DNA of 64,000 nt from Methylobacterium sp. 17Sr1-1. Its GTDB lineage: Bacteria > Pseudomonadota > Alphaproteobacteria > Rhizobiales > Beijerinckiaceae. The notes beneath the pieces are model-generated. The model searched no databases. It saw only the letters and a program-made list of their open reading frames with translations, and was not told the origin of the DNA. Below, one piece after another: positions 23,732-32,736 of this stretch; position 1 is the stretch's first letter; each line of letters begins with the position of its first letter. Made by a program: the position numbers and the translations under genes. The stretch spans positions 1,282,001-1,346,000 of the forward strand of contig NZ_CP029552.1 of the NCBI RefSeq assembly GCF_003173775.1, written 5' to 3'.

Positions 23732-24798
23732 TCGCGCTGTTTCGCCAGGCCGCTCCGGCACCGGCGGGCCTGACCGCGGCCACCCTGCTCGGTGCCTTCG
23801 AGAGCCTCGGCGACAATTGCGAGTTCGGCATCGCCCAGCGCTATGCCGGCGCCGACCCCCTCGGGCTGTTCCGCCTCTCCTCGGCGCCGATCGGCGACCT
23901 CGTCCACGCGGTCGAGACGCGGTTTTCCCATTACGGCGGGGCAGAGGACATCGAGGTCCGGGTCGGCGCCGGCGGCTACCTGTTCTGCCACAGCCGCCGG
24001 TACGGTTTCGCCTATCACACCGGCGACACCGCGCCCCGCGTGAAGCCCGCCGACATCCTGGCGCGGGAGATCCGCCGGGTCGACTACCTCAAGGACCGGC
24101 TGCTCGCCGACCTCGCGGCGGGAGAGAAAATCCTGGTCCGCAAGGGACCGCCGGGGGAGAGCGAGGGCGCGGTGCGCCGCCTGTTCGGCGCCCTGCGGGC
24201 GATCGGCCCGGTGACCCTGCTGCGGGTCTGCGCGGCGGAGGAGGCTCCGCCCGGCCGGGTGGTCTGGCGCGGCGAGGGCCTGATGCAGGGGGCGCTGCCC
24301 CACTTCGCCCCCTATGCCGCGGCGACCGACGCCGACCTGCCGGGCTGGCTCGCGGTCTGCGGCCGGGCCTACGCCCTGCGCCACAGCCTGGTCGAGCCCC
24401 CTGCCCTGGCGCCGGACGGCCCGCCGCTCTTCGAAGCGACCGACACCACCCGCCCCGCGCTGGCCGTCGCCGCGCCCGAGCCGGGCGCGCTCGCCGCCTC
24501 CTACCCGGTCGCGGGCCTGCGGCCGAACCGCCTCCACGTCGTCGCGGCGGAGATCCGGCTGCCCGAGGATTTTCGCGGGACGCGGGCCGCCCTCGCCTTC
24601 GTCGACGCGGCGCCCCATGCCCGCCGGGAGGCGGATCTCAGCCGCCGCGGCAGCTGGCAGACGATCTACGGCGCCACCCGGATGCGCAAGCGCCAGAGCG
24701 AGGCCACGGTCGGCCTGATGCTGGCGGGGCCGGCCGGTACGGCGGTGGAGATGCGGGGATGGCGGGTGACGGAGGGGTGCCTGCCGGGGGTGGGGTGA
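23728..24798 (+). CDS. Unknown protein with an E-S-L-G-D-N-C-E-F-G N-terminal motif
   Basis: 356 aa, ATGA overlap with the upstream oxidoreductase. I do not recognise a characterised family with confidence. The start (FESLGDNCEFGIAQRYAG, then P-L-G-L-F-R) resembles the 'SLGxNC' opening of DUF1796-type putative cysteine peptidases and of proteins seen near glycan genes; Cys near residue 31 with a later H-S-R-R-Y and H-Y could be catalytic. The C-terminal 120 residues look like a beta-rich domain. No signal peptide or membrane segment, so cytoplasmic. Function not assigned. Confidence 0.7.
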   Translation: MIALFRQAAPAPAGLTAATLLGAFESLGDNCEFGIAQRYAGADPLGLFRLSSAPIGDLVHAVETRFSHYGGAEDIEVRVGAGGYLFCHSRRYGFAYHTGDTAPRVKPADILAREIRRVDYLKDRLLADLAAGEKILVRKGPPGESEGAVRRLFGALRAIGPVTLLRVCAAEEAPPGRVVWRGEGLMQGALPHFAPYAAATDADLPGWLAVCGRAYALRHSLVEPPALAPDGPPLFEATDTTRPALAVAAPEPGALAASYPVAGLRPNRLHVVAAEIRLPEDFRGTRAALAFVDAAPHARREADLSRRGSWQTIYGATRMRKRQSEATVGLMLAGPAGTAVEMRGWRVTEGCLPGVG

Positions 24799-24865
24799 GG
24801 CACGGTACCCGAGGGCTGCCATTCACAGCCTTATGGCTCGAAACCCGCCCATCTGTAATCCTCCG

Positions 24866-24914
24866 CCCTTTCCCGGACGACTGAAGCGAAGCGGAAGGAG
24901 ATCCGGGAAAGGGG
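24866..24914. repeat. Inverted-repeat element, family D, short deleted copy
   Basis: It starts CCCTTTCCCGGACGACTG like the two long copies at 32841-33009 and 39268-39436 but jumps from GGAGATCCGGG straight to AAAGGGG, the outer end of the other arm. It therefore looks like a copy that has lost its centre and most of one arm. It lies between two convergent genes. Confidence 0.75.
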
Positions 24915-24981
24915 CGAGCGTGGGAACGGAGGTTGGTTTCCTATCCAGCCCTGGAGGATACGGGCGGTCCGAGCGACATCG

Positions 24982-25761
24982 TCACCGCGCGTCCTGCAGA
25001 TCCACCCGCCTCTCGCCCGCCACCCCCGCCAGATCCTCCCGGATGCCTTGCGTGATCGCCTTCAGCTCCGGCGCCGCCCGGTCCCGCGGCTGGCCCGCCG
25101 CAATGCGGTGGGCCGCAACGATGCGGCCCGGGCTCCCTGCCAGCACCACGACCCGGTCGGCGAGGTAGACCGCCTCCTCGATGTCGTGGGTGACGAACAG
25201 GACGGTCTGGCCCGAAGCGCGGCAGAGCCGGGCGAGCTCGTCCTGCAGCGTCTCGCGGGTGAGCGCGTCGAGGGCCGAGAACGGCTCGTCCATGAGCAGG
25301 ACGTGCGGCTCGACCGCCAGCGCCCGGGCGAGCGACACCCGCTGGCGCTGGCCCCCGGAGAGCTGGAACGGCCAGCGCCCGGCGAGCGCCCCGAGACCGA
25401 CCCGGTCGAGGGCGGCTTGCGCCCGCCGGCGCCGCTCGACCCGGGGGAGGCGCAGCTTCTCGAGCCCGAAGGCGACGTTGTCGAGGACCCGGCGCCAGGG
25501 CAGCAGGCGCGAATCCTGAAACACCAGGGCGACGGCCCGGCGACCCGGCTCGGGCGCACTGACCGAGACGGTGCCGGCACTTGGGCGCACGAGGTCGGCG
25601 ATCACGCGCAGCAGCGTCGACTTGCCGACGCCGGAAGCGCCGACGATCGCCAGGAACTCGCCGGGCTCGATGTCGAGGTCGAGGCCGGACAGCACCGTGG
25701 TGCGGGTGCCATCGCGGGTGAAGGTGAGGGCGAGGCCCTGGATCGCGATCAGGCCCGCCAT
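24982..25761 (-). CDS. NitT/TauT-family ABC transporter ATP-binding protein (SsuB/TauB type)
   Basis: 259 aa from ATG 25761, overlapping the permease gene end by 13 nt. Walker A GASGVGKST, Q-loop VFQDSRLLPW (the L-L-P-W of this family), signature LSGGQRQRVSLARAL, Walker B VLLMDEPFSALD and the H-loop FVTHDIEEA are all intact. It powers import of a sulfonate, taurine, nitrate, aromatic or pyrimidine-type ligand. It is the last gene of the binding protein-permease-ATPase run on this strand. Confidence 0.88.
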   Translation of the reverse strand: MAGLIAIQGLALTFTRDGTRTTVLSGLDLDIEPGEFLAIVGASGVGKSTLLRVIADLVRPSAGTVSVSAPEPGRRAVALVFQDSRLLPWRRVLDNVAFGLEKLRLPRVERRRRAQAALDRVGLGALAGRWPFQLSGGQRQRVSLARALAVEPHVLLMDEPFSALDALTRETLQDELARLCRASGQTVLFVTHDIEEAVYLADRVVVLAGSPGRIVAAHRIAAGQPRDRAAPELKAITQGIREDLAGVAGERRVDLQDAR

Positions 25762-26504
25762 CGGAGCATCCAGCCTTGCAGCGCCGTGAAGGCGGCGTCG
25801 AACACGCCGTAGAGCAGCGCCATGGTGAGCATGTAGACGACCACGATGTCGGTCGCGAGGAGCGTCGACGCCTGCATCATCCGCTGGCCCAAGCCGGCGA
25901 CGCCAAAAATCTCGGCCGCCACCACCGCCATCCAGGCCTGCCCGATGGCGGTGCGCACGCCGACGAGGATCCCCGGCATGGCAGCGGGCCACACCACGGT
26001 CACCAGGCGCTCGGGGGCGGAGCGGAAGCCGAAGGCGGCGGCGAGCTCGATCAGGTCGCGGTCGACGCCGCGGATCGCCCCGTGGCTCGCGAAGTAGACG
26101 ATCCAGAACACCCCGATCGCCACGATGAACAGGGCCGCCTCCGGGCTGACCCCGAACCAGATGATGGCGAAGGGCACCCAGGCGAGGCCCGGCACCGGGC
26201 GCAGGACCCGCACCACCCAGGCGGTCAGGCCTTCGGCCGTGCGCGACATTCCCGTCAGGGTGCCGGCGGCGATGCCGAGGCCGAGGCCGAGGGCGAGACC
26301 GCCGAGGTAATGCCCGAGGCTGCCGCCGATGGCCGCGAGCCACTGGCCGGAGCGCAGCTCGCGCAAAAATGCTTCCGGCAGCACCGAGGGCGGCGGCAGG
26401 AAGGCCGGATTGACGAGGCCGAGCCGGGGCACGGCCTCCCACAGCACGAAGAAGGCGGCGAGCCCCAGGAGCGGGAGCAGCAACGCCGCGGGGCGGGATC
26501 TCAC
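25749..26504 (-). CDS. NitT/TauT-family ABC transporter permease (SsuC/TauC type)
   Basis: 251 aa from GTG 26504, 10 nt after the binding-protein stop. About six membrane segments, with the EAA loop (DLIELAAAFGFRSAPERLVTV, ending in the family's V-x-x-P-A-A-M-P-G) that docks on the ATPase. An A-E-I-F-G-V-A-G-L-G motif near the C-terminus is typical of the sulfonate/taurine group. It forms the membrane channel of the importer with the two neighbouring products. Confidence 0.88.
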   Translation of the reverse strand: MRSRPAALLLPLLGLAAFFVLWEAVPRLGLVNPAFLPPPSVLPEAFLRELRSGQWLAAIGGSLGHYLGGLALGLGLGIAAGTLTGMSRTAEGLTAWVVRVLRPVPGLAWVPFAIIWFGVSPEAALFIVAIGVFWIVYFASHGAIRGVDRDLIELAAAFGFRSAPERLVTVVWPAAMPGILVGVRTAIGQAWMAVVAAEIFGVAGLGQRMMQASTLLATDIVVVYMLTMALLYGVFDAAFTALQGWMLRWRA

Positions 26505-26514
26505 GGGTGAACTC

Positions 26515-27555
26515 TCACTTGCCGGCGACGGCGCGCTCGTAGAGCCGCGGCTCGAACAGCCCGTCGAGGGCCACCTCGCGCTCCAGCGCGCCGATCTTCA
26601 CCTGGTAGCGCTGCATCGCCGCCGTCGCCTCGACGATGCGGCGGGGATCGGCGGAGAAGCGCGTCGCCGGCGAGGCCAGCGCCCGGCGGATGGTGGCGGT
26701 GTCGACGAGGCCCTTGCCGAGCGACGCCTCGACGATCGGCGCGACGCGCTCCGGGTCGCGGCCGATCAGGTCGACCGCCCGCACGACACCCGTGACGATC
26801 GCCTGGGCGACCTCGGGCTCCTTGTCGAGGAGGGCGCGGGTGACGGCGACGACGGTACCCGGCTGGCTCGGGAACATCTCGCCGCCGAGCGCCATCAGGT
26901 GGATCGCCGGGTTGCGGCCGGTGACGATCGAGACCGCGGGCTCGCGCAGAATTCCGCCCTCGACCGCGCCGGCGAGCACCGCCTGCTGGGTCGCGTCGAT
27001 CCCCATCGAGACGATCGTCACGTCCTTCGGGTCGGCCTTCGCCACCTCCCACAGCCAGTGCTGCAGGGTGGTGTTCGGCACCGAGCCGAGGGGCTGGGTG
27101 GCGAGTCGCGCCGGGGTGCCGGTGGATTCGCGGTAGCGCCGGAACACCTCGGCCGGGGCGACGCCGGTCTCGGCGAAGCGGGCGAGCTTGGGGCCGGCGA
27201 CGAAGACGTTCTCCTCGACCGAGGTGGCGGCCACCACCTTCACGTCGATGCCCTTTTGGCGGGCGACGCAGAGCGGCGCCACGCCGGCGACGTAGACGTC
27301 GAGGGTGCCCGACGCCAGCGCCTGGATCATGTTCGGGCCCGACTCGAAGGTCGTGACCGCGAGCGACAGCCCCGCCTGCTTCAGCCAGCCCTCCTTCTCG
27401 GCGACGTAGATCGGCGCCGCGGCGAGGATCGGGATCACGCCGACCCGCAACGGCGCGGCGCGGCCCTGGGCGAGCACCGGCGTCACCCGTCCGAGGGCGG
27501 CGCCGACGGCGAGGACCGGGGCTGCCCCGAGGATGCTGCGTCGCGTGATGGTCAT
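26515..27555 (-). CDS. NitT/TauT-family ABC transporter substrate-binding protein
   Basis: 346 aa. The N-terminus T-I-T-R-R-S-I-L-G-A is a twin-arginine-like signal with a cleavage site after A-L-A-type residues near 29. The mature part starts LRVGVIPILAAAPIYVAEKEGWLKQ, the standard opening of SsuA/ThiY/NMT1-like proteins, followed by the A-L-A-S-G-T-L-D-V-Y motif. The first gene of the importer and the main determinant of ligand. The ligand remains unknown; sulfonates, nitrate, thiamine precursors or aromatic acids are all possible within the family. Confidence 0.87.
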   Translation of the reverse strand: MTITRRSILGAAPVLAVGAALGRVTPVLAQGRAAPLRVGVIPILAAAPIYVAEKEGWLKQAGLSLAVTTFESGPNMIQALASGTLDVYVAGVAPLCVARQKGIDVKVVAATSVEENVFVAGPKLARFAETGVAPAEVFRRYRESTGTPARLATQPLGSVPNTTLQHWLWEVAKADPKDVTIVSMGIDATQQAVLAGAVEGGILREPAVSIVTGRNPAIHLMALGGEMFPSQPGTVVAVTRALLDKEPEVAQAIVTGVVRAVDLIGRDPERVAPIVEASLGKGLVDTATIRRALASPATRFSADPRRIVEATAAMQRYQVKIGALEREVALDGLFEPRLYERAVAGK

Positions 27556-27849
27556 GGCCGGCCGTCTGTGGGGAAGGAACGCCTCCGCTTAGGGCATCCT
27601 CCTGCGGCCGTGCAAGAACGGCGCGGAACTAAGAAATTTCATCTCTTCTCATGGCGCATGATAGTACAAATTTCTCTTACGCAGCATTGACGGAGAAGAA
27701 CCTCCGGACCGGCCCGGGGGCGCCCTCCCCACCCCTGGCACGGCCAGTCCAATTTTTTGGTCAGCACAGGCAAGCACCGGCGCTCCGGCCTCTTCTAACC
27801 TCGGGTCGTCGGCAACGCGCCTCGTGCTGCAACAGGAGCCCGGACCAGG

Positions 27850-29082
27850 ATGGCCCTCTCGCGTCGTGACCTCCTCCGTACCGCGGCCGCCGTTCCGCTC
27901 TCCACCCTGGCGATGCCGGCCGTGCTCCGGTCCGCCCGGGCCGAGACGCCGATCCTCGTCGGCTCGCTGCACGACCAGTCCGGACCGATCGCCGCCTCCG
28001 GCACGCCGATGGTCGAGAGCCTGAAGCTCGGGATCGAGGAGGTGAACGCCGCGGGCGGCCTGCTCGGCCGGCCGCTGCAGCTCGTGCACTACGACACCCA
28101 GTCCAACATCCAGATGTACTCGCAATACGCCCAGCAGCTCGCCGTGCGCGACAAGGTGGCGGTGGTCCATGGCGGCATCACCTCGGCCTCGCGCGAGGCG
28201 ATCCGCCCGACCTTCAACCGCTTCCGGGTGCTGTACTTCTACAACGTGCTGTACGAGGGCGGGGTCTGCGACCGCAACACCTTCTGCACCGGTACGACCC
28301 CGGCCCAGACGGTCGAGAAGCTGGTGCCCTACGCGATGGGGAAGGACAAGAAGAAGGTCTACATCATCGCCGCCGATTACAATTACGGCCAGATCACCGC
28401 CAAGTGGATGCAGAAATACGTCAAGGACCAGGGCGGCGAGACGGTCTCGGTCGATTTCTTCCCGCTCGACGTGACGAATTTCGGCCCGACGATCTCGAAG
28501 ATCCAGGCCGCCAAGCCCGACCTGCTGCTCTCGGCCCTGGTCGGCGGCAACCACACGGCGTTCTACCGGCAATGGACCTCGGCCGGCATGAAGGGCCAGA
28601 TCCCGATCGCCTCGACCACCTTCGGCCTCGTCAACGAGCCCTCGACCCTCAACGCCGCCGAGAGCGACGGCGTGCTCGGCGCCTACGGCTATTTCGAGGA
28701 ACTGACGACGCCCGCGAGCACGGCCTACGTCGCCAAGCTGAAGAAGCAGTCGCCGAGCATCCCCTACATCAGCGAGCTGGCGGCGGCGACCTACGAGGGC
28801 TTCTACCTCTGGGTCGAGGGGGTGAAGAAGGCGAAGTCCATCGACCGGATGGCGGTGACCGAGGCGCTCGAGACCGGTCTGTCCTTCGACGGACCGACCG
28901 GCAAGGTGACGATCGACCACGCCACCCACCACGTCACCCGCAACGCCTACCTGGCGGCGGTCAAGGACCGGAAATGGACGGTGCGGGAGACGTTTCCGGA
29001 TGCCAAGCCCCAGGATACCGCCGCGGTGTGCAACCTGATCAAGAACCCGCGGGACAACAAGCAGTACGAGATCTCGATCTGA
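27850..29082 (+). CDS. Urea/short-chain-amide-type ABC transporter substrate-binding protein (UrtA/FmdD-like)
   Basis: 410 aa. A twin-arginine-type signal (SRRDLLRTAAA, cleavage after S-A-R-A near residue 31) is followed by ILVGSLHDQSGPIAASG, the opening of amide- and urea-binding HAAT receptors such as AmiC, FmdD and UrtA. Other family marks are the E-V-N-A-A-G-G-L-L-G-R-P-L stretch, the V-H-G-G-I-T-S-A-S-R-E loop and A-A-D-Y-N-Y-G. The permeases, UrtD/UrtE-like ATPases and an amidase follow in order. The ligand is probably an amide or urea-like compound (inference from family plus amidase). Confidence 0.85.
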   Translation: MALSRRDLLRTAAAVPLSTLAMPAVLRSARAETPILVGSLHDQSGPIAASGTPMVESLKLGIEEVNAAGGLLGRPLQLVHYDTQSNIQMYSQYAQQLAVRDKVAVVHGGITSASREAIRPTFNRFRVLYFYNVLYEGGVCDRNTFCTGTTPAQTVEKLVPYAMGKDKKKVYIIAADYNYGQITAKWMQKYVKDQGGETVSVDFFPLDVTNFGPTISKIQAAKPDLLLSALVGGNHTAFYRQWTSAGMKGQIPIASTTFGLVNEPSTLNAAESDGVLGAYGYFEELTTPASTAYVAKLKKQSPSIPYISELAAATYEGFYLWVEGVKKAKSIDRMAVTEALETGLSFDGPTGKVTIDHATHHVTRNAYLAAVKDRKWTVRETFPDAKPQDTAAVCNLIKNPRDNKQYEISI

Positions 29083-29097
29083 GTCTCTCTCAGCCCT

Positions 29098-29228
29098 CCC
29101 ACCCGCGACCTCATCCTGAGGTGCGAGTGAAACGAGCCTCGAAGGAGGCCTCCAGAACTCTCCGCGATCCCTGGACGCCTCCTTCGAGGCCCACTGCGTG
29201 GGCACCTCAGGATGAGGTCGCGCGTGGG
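29098..29228. repeat. Palindromic intergenic repeat, family E (CCTCATCCTGAGGTGC type)
   Basis: The left arm CCCACCCGCGACCTCATCCTGAGGTGC (split here at about 29098-29124) is mirrored at 29202-29228 with one mismatch; an inner pair GCCTCGAAGGAGG / CCTCCTTCGAGGC lies within. Such elements are widespread in Rhizobiales (general knowledge). It lies between the binding-protein and permease genes of the amide importer and would fold in the mRNA, possibly limiting permease expression. Confidence 0.8.
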
Positions 29229-29292
29229 AAAACAGCAGCGGCGATCGGGTCAGCCTATCCGTTCAGTCCCCCTCCCCCACCCGGATGACGTC

Positions 29293-30159
29293 ATGGACCT
29301 GTCGCTCATCATCGCGCTCGACGTCGTGAACGGGGCCGCTTCCCTGTTCCTGCTCTGCCTCGGCCTCGCGATCATCTTCGGGATGATGAAGATCATCAAC
29401 CTCGCCCACGGCGAGTTCGTGATGCTGGGGGCCTACGCCACGGTGATCTCGGCCAATGCCGGGCTCAACATCTGGATCGCGATGCTGGTGGTGGCCCCGC
29501 TCTTCGTCGGCCTCGTCGGGCTCGTCATCGAGCGCTGCCTGATCCGCTTCCTGTACGGGCGCCTCGTCGATTCGATGCTGGCGACCTGGGGCCTGAGCCT
29601 CTGCCTCATCGGCCTCGTGACGACGATCTTCGGCAACACCATCAACGGCGTGCCGACGCCGCTCGGCGGGTTCCAGGTCGGGGCCTACCGGTCGAGCTGG
29701 TACACGATCTTCCTGCTCGCCATGGCCGTCGTGATGATGGCCTTGGTCTACGGCGTGCTCCGCTTCACCCGCTTCGGCCTCGTCGCCCGGGCGGTGATGC
29801 TGAATCCCGGCATGGCCGCGACCCTCGGGGTCAACCCGGCGAAGATCTACATGGCGACCTTCGGCATCGGCGCCGCCGTCACCGGGCTCGCCGGCGGGCT
29901 GCTGGCGCCGGTCTCGGGCATCACGCCGGTGATGGGCACCGCCTTCGTCGCCAAGTGCTTCATCACGGTCGTCGGCGGCGGCGCGACGATCATCTCGGGC
30001 ACGCTCTCGGCCGCCGGACTCTTCGGCTTCGTCAACCAGCTCGGCGCCTACTTCACCACCCCGGTCTACGGCGAGGTGATCCTCTTCCTCTCCGCGATCC
30101 TGCTGATCCGCCTGCTGCCGCAAGGCATCTCCGGCCGCTTCTTCAAGGGGACGCTCTGA
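29293..30159 (+). CDS. Urea/amide-type ABC transporter permease 1 (UrtB/LivH type)
   Basis: 288 aa from ATG 29293. The N-terminal helix leads to IFGMMKIINLAHGEFVMLGA, the diagnostic I-N-L-A-H-G-E-x-x-M-L-G-A of UrtB/LivH permeases; about eight membrane segments follow, and the C-terminus ends L-L-P-Q-G-I-S-G-R-F. The long open frame upstream is the repeat and not coding. It is the first permease of the amide importer, one base before the second permease's start. Confidence 0.87.
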   Translation: MDLSLIIALDVVNGAASLFLLCLGLAIIFGMMKIINLAHGEFVMLGAYATVISANAGLNIWIAMLVVAPLFVGLVGLVIERCLIRFLYGRLVDSMLATWGLSLCLIGLVTTIFGNTINGVPTPLGGFQVGAYRSSWYTIFLLAMAVVMMALVYGVLRFTRFGLVARAVMLNPGMAATLGVNPAKIYMATFGIGAAVTGLAGGLLAPVSGITPVMGTAFVAKCFITVVGGGATIISGTLSAAGLFGFVNQLGAYFTTPVYGEVILFLSAILLIRLLPQGISGRFFKGTL

Positions 30160-30160
30160 C

Positions 30161-31207
30161 ATGCCCGCCGCCCTGTCGCGCGCCCTCCAGGGCCTCGCAA
30201 TTCTCGCCGCCGCCGCCCTGGTCGTCGTCCTGCCAGCTTACGTCGAACTCTTCACCCTGATGCAGCTGACCTTGTTCGCCGCCATGGGCGTGCTGGCGCT
30301 CAGCCTCGGCTTCATCTGGGGCTTCGGGGGGATCCTGTCCTTCGGCCAGACCGCGTTCTTCGGTCTCGGCGGCTACACCTACGCGATCGCGGCGATCAAT
30401 TTCGGCGATTCGACCAACGCGATCCTGCTGGCGATCCTCTTTCCCGCCCTCTTCGCCGCGGCTCTCGGCTACTTCGTGTTCTACGGCCGGATCAGCGAGG
30501 TCTATCTCGGGGTCATCACGCTCACCGTCACGCTGATCCTGTTCAACGTCGTCAACTCGACGGCGGGCGACGCCTACACGATCGGCCAGGCCCGGCTCGG
30601 CGGCTTCAACGGCATCCCCTCGGTGCCGACCTTCAATGCGCCCTACACCCCGGACGCGGTGCTGAGCCCCGAGGCCGGATGGTGGGTCACCGGCGGCGTA
30701 CTCATCGCCGTCTACCTCCTGATGCGGCTCCTGCTCGCCAGCCCGTTCGGCCGCATCGCGGTGGCGGTGCGCGAGAACGAGACCCGGGCGGCGCTGCTGG
30801 GCTACGATCCGCGGCTGATCAAGCTCGGGGTGTTCATGGTCGGCGGCGCGGTCGCGGGGCTCGCCGGCGCGCTCTACGTCAACTGGGGCGCCTTCGTCGG
30901 CCCGACGATCTTCTCCCTGTCGCTCTCGGCCGAGATCATCATCTGGATCACCGTCGGCGGCCTCGGCACCCTGATCGGCCCGGTGGTCGGCTGCGTCCTG
31001 ATCCAGTTCCTCAACGCCAAGATCGGCTCGCAGCAGGCCTTCAACGCCAACCTCGTCCTCGGGGTGATCCTGGTCGGCTTCGTGCTGCTCCTGCCGAAAG
31101 GCATCGTGCCGACGCTGAAGAATGCCCTCCTTGGGCTCGGCCGCAAGGCCAGACGGCGCCCGGCCGCCTCCACCGCCGCCCGGACCCAGATCGCGGGAGC
31201 CGAATAG
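30161..31207 (+). CDS. Urea/amide-type ABC transporter permease 2 (UrtC/LivM type)
   Basis: 348 aa with about nine membrane segments. The G-F-I-W-G-F-G-G-I-L-S-F-G-Q-T-A-F-F-G-L motif (about 50-69) and the I-T-V-G-G-L-G-T-L-I-G-P-V loop are typical of UrtC. Its stop codon TAG is formed by the first three bases of an 82-bp palindromic element, so insertion of that element may have set the C-terminus (K-A-R-R-R-P-A-A-S.. tail). It pairs with the preceding permease to form the channel. Confidence 0.87.
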   Translation: MPAALSRALQGLAILAAAALVVVLPAYVELFTLMQLTLFAAMGVLALSLGFIWGFGGILSFGQTAFFGLGGYTYAIAAINFGDSTNAILLAILFPALFAAALGYFVFYGRISEVYLGVITLTVTLILFNVVNSTAGDAYTIGQARLGGFNGIPSVPTFNAPYTPDAVLSPEAGWWVTGGVLIAVYLLMRLLLASPFGRIAVAVRENETRAALLGYDPRLIKLGVFMVGGAVAGLAGALYVNWGAFVGPTIFSLSLSAEIIIWITVGGLGTLIGPVVGCVLIQFLNAKIGSQQAFNANLVLGVILVGFVLLLPKGIVPTLKNALLGLGRKARRRPAASTAARTQIAGAE

Positions 31208-31286
31208 TGTCTCTCACGAAACTCCCGATCACCGTCATCTCTCGCCGTGGCAGCGTCGGCGCCACGGGAGTGTCGCGAGGTGCACT
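31205..31286 (+). repeat. 82-bp palindromic element, family F, copy 1 (inverted partner at 32737)
   Basis: It begins TAGTGTCTCTCACGAAACTC and ends GCGAGGTGCACT; the two ends are inverted repeats of about 22 bp. The copy at 32737-32818 is the same length in the opposite orientation and matches at 68 of 82 positions by manual count. This copy supplies the stop codon of the upstream permease and the GAGG ribosome site (31277-31280) of the downstream ATPase. Confidence 0.85.
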
Positions 31287-31287
31287 G

Positions 31288-32016
31288 ATGGACCCCCTCG
31301 TCCCCCTCCTGAAGACCGAGCACCTGACGATGCGCTTCGGCGGCGTCGTCGCCAACGACGACGTCAGTTTCACCCTCGGAGAGATGGAGTTGCGCTGCCT
31401 GATCGGCCCGAACGGCGCCGGCAAGAGCACCTTCTTCAAGATGCTCACCGGCCAGCTCACCCCGACCTCCGGCACCATCGCTTTCCGCGGCCAGCCCCTG
31501 ACCGGGTTGCAGAGCCACCAGATCGCCCGGCTCGGCATCGGCATCAAGACGCAGGTGCCGAACGTGTTCAACGGGCTGTCGGTGCGCGAGAACATCTGGC
31601 TCTCGGCCCGCCGCAAGACGACGCCGAAATTCACCGGGCCGCTCGTCGACGAGATCCTGGAGAAGATCCGGCTGACGCATCTCGCCGGGGCGACGGTCGG
31701 CCAGCTCTCGCACGGCCAGCGGCAATGGGTCGAGATCGGCACGGTGCTGGCGGGCGATCCCGACCTGATCCTCCTCGACGAGCCGGCCGCCGGCATGACC
31801 GACGAGGAGACCCACCGCACCGCCGAGATCATCCGCGAGATCAACAAGAGCCGGGCGATCGTCGTGGTCGAGCACGACATGGCGTTCATCAAGATGATCG
31901 CCCGTACGGTCACGGTGTTCCACCAGGGTCGGATCATGATGGAGGACGGGATCGACGCCGTGCTCGCCGACCGGCGGGTGCGCGACGTCTATCTCGGTAA
32001 GACGATGGCGGCATGA
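31288..32016 (+). CDS. Urea/amide-type ABC transporter ATPase 1 (UrtD type)
   Basis: 242 aa from ATG 31288, two bases after the palindromic element. Walker A GPNGAGKST, the LivG/UrtD insertion region (TQVPNVFNGLSVRENI), signature LSHGQRQWVEIG, which is the UrtD form of the motif, Walker B LILLDEPAAGM and the H-loop V-V-E-H-D-M-A-F are present. It energises the amide importer with the next gene. Ribosome binding depends on sequence inside the repeat. Confidence 0.88.
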   Translation: MDPLVPLLKTEHLTMRFGGVVANDDVSFTLGEMELRCLIGPNGAGKSTFFKMLTGQLTPTSGTIAFRGQPLTGLQSHQIARLGIGIKTQVPNVFNGLSVRENIWLSARRKTTPKFTGPLVDEILEKIRLTHLAGATVGQLSHGQRQWVEIGTVLAGDPDLILLDEPAAGMTDEETHRTAEIIREINKSRAIVVVEHDMAFIKMIARTVTVFHQGRIMMEDGIDAVLADRRVRDVYLGKTMAA

Positions 32017-32026
32017 AGGGGATGGC

Positions 32027-32728
32027 ATGAGCGCGCTTCTGGACGTGGAAGACCTGCGGGCGAGCTACGGCCGGGTGCCGATCCTGATGGGCGTCGACTT
32101 CAGCCTGGCGCCCGGGGAATATCTCGGCATCCTCGGCCACAACGGCATGGGCAAGACGACGTTGATGCGGACCCTGATGGGCCACATCCCGGCCACGGCC
32201 GGCGCGGTGCGCTTTTCGGGCACCGACGTGACCCGGCTCCCCATCCACCAGCGCGCCCGCCTCGGCATGGGTCTGGTGCCGCAAGGCCGCGAGATCTTCG
32301 CCACCCTCAGCGTGCGCGAGAACCTGCGCATGGGGCTAGCCAGCGCCCCGAAGGAGGATCCCCGCATCATCGACGACGTGCTCGCCGACTTCCCCCGCCT
32401 CGTGCGCCTGCTCGACCGGCGCGGCGGCGCGCTCTCGGGCGGCGAGCAGCAATTGCTCGCCCTCGCCCGCTGCCTCTGCACCCGGCCGAAGCTCGTCCTC
32501 CTCGACGAGCCGACAGAGGGCATCCAGCCCTCGATCATCGAGGAGATCATCGAGACGCTGCTGGCGCTCAAGAAGCGCTGGGACCTGTCGATGATCATCG
32601 TCGAGCAGAACCTCGACTTCATCACCTCGCTGTCCGACCGGGTGCTCGGCATCCAGAAGGGCCGCATCACCGGCGAGGTCTCGCGCGAGGACCTGCTGGC
32701 GGGGCGGATCGGCATGGCGGCGGCGTAG
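32027..32728 (+). CDS. Urea/amide-type ABC transporter ATPase 2 (UrtE type)
   Basis: 233 aa, 10 nt after the first ATPase. Walker A GHNGMGKTT with the G-H-N-G-M-G-K-T variant seen in UrtE, VPQGREIFATLSVRENL, signature LSGGEQQLLALARCL, Walker B LVLLDEPTEGIQPSII (the T-E-G-I-Q-P of UrtE) and I-V-E-Q-N-L-D-F. These details separate it from ordinary LivF and support a urea or amide substrate class. An inverted copy of the palindromic element follows 8 bp after its stop. Confidence 0.88.
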   Translation: MSALLDVEDLRASYGRVPILMGVDFSLAPGEYLGILGHNGMGKTTLMRTLMGHIPATAGAVRFSGTDVTRLPIHQRARLGMGLVPQGREIFATLSVRENLRMGLASAPKEDPRIIDDVLADFPRLVRLLDRRGGALSGGEQQLLALARCLCTRPKLVLLDEPTEGIQPSIIEEIIETLLALKKRWDLSMIIVEQNLDFITSLSDRVLGIQKGRITGEVSREDLLAGRIGMAAA

Positions 32729-32736
32729 CGGGGTTG

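Noticed and set aside
27738..27752. TGGCACG before the amide importer as a sigma-54 -24 element
   Set aside because: No TTGC follows at the required spacing, so the -12 half is absent.
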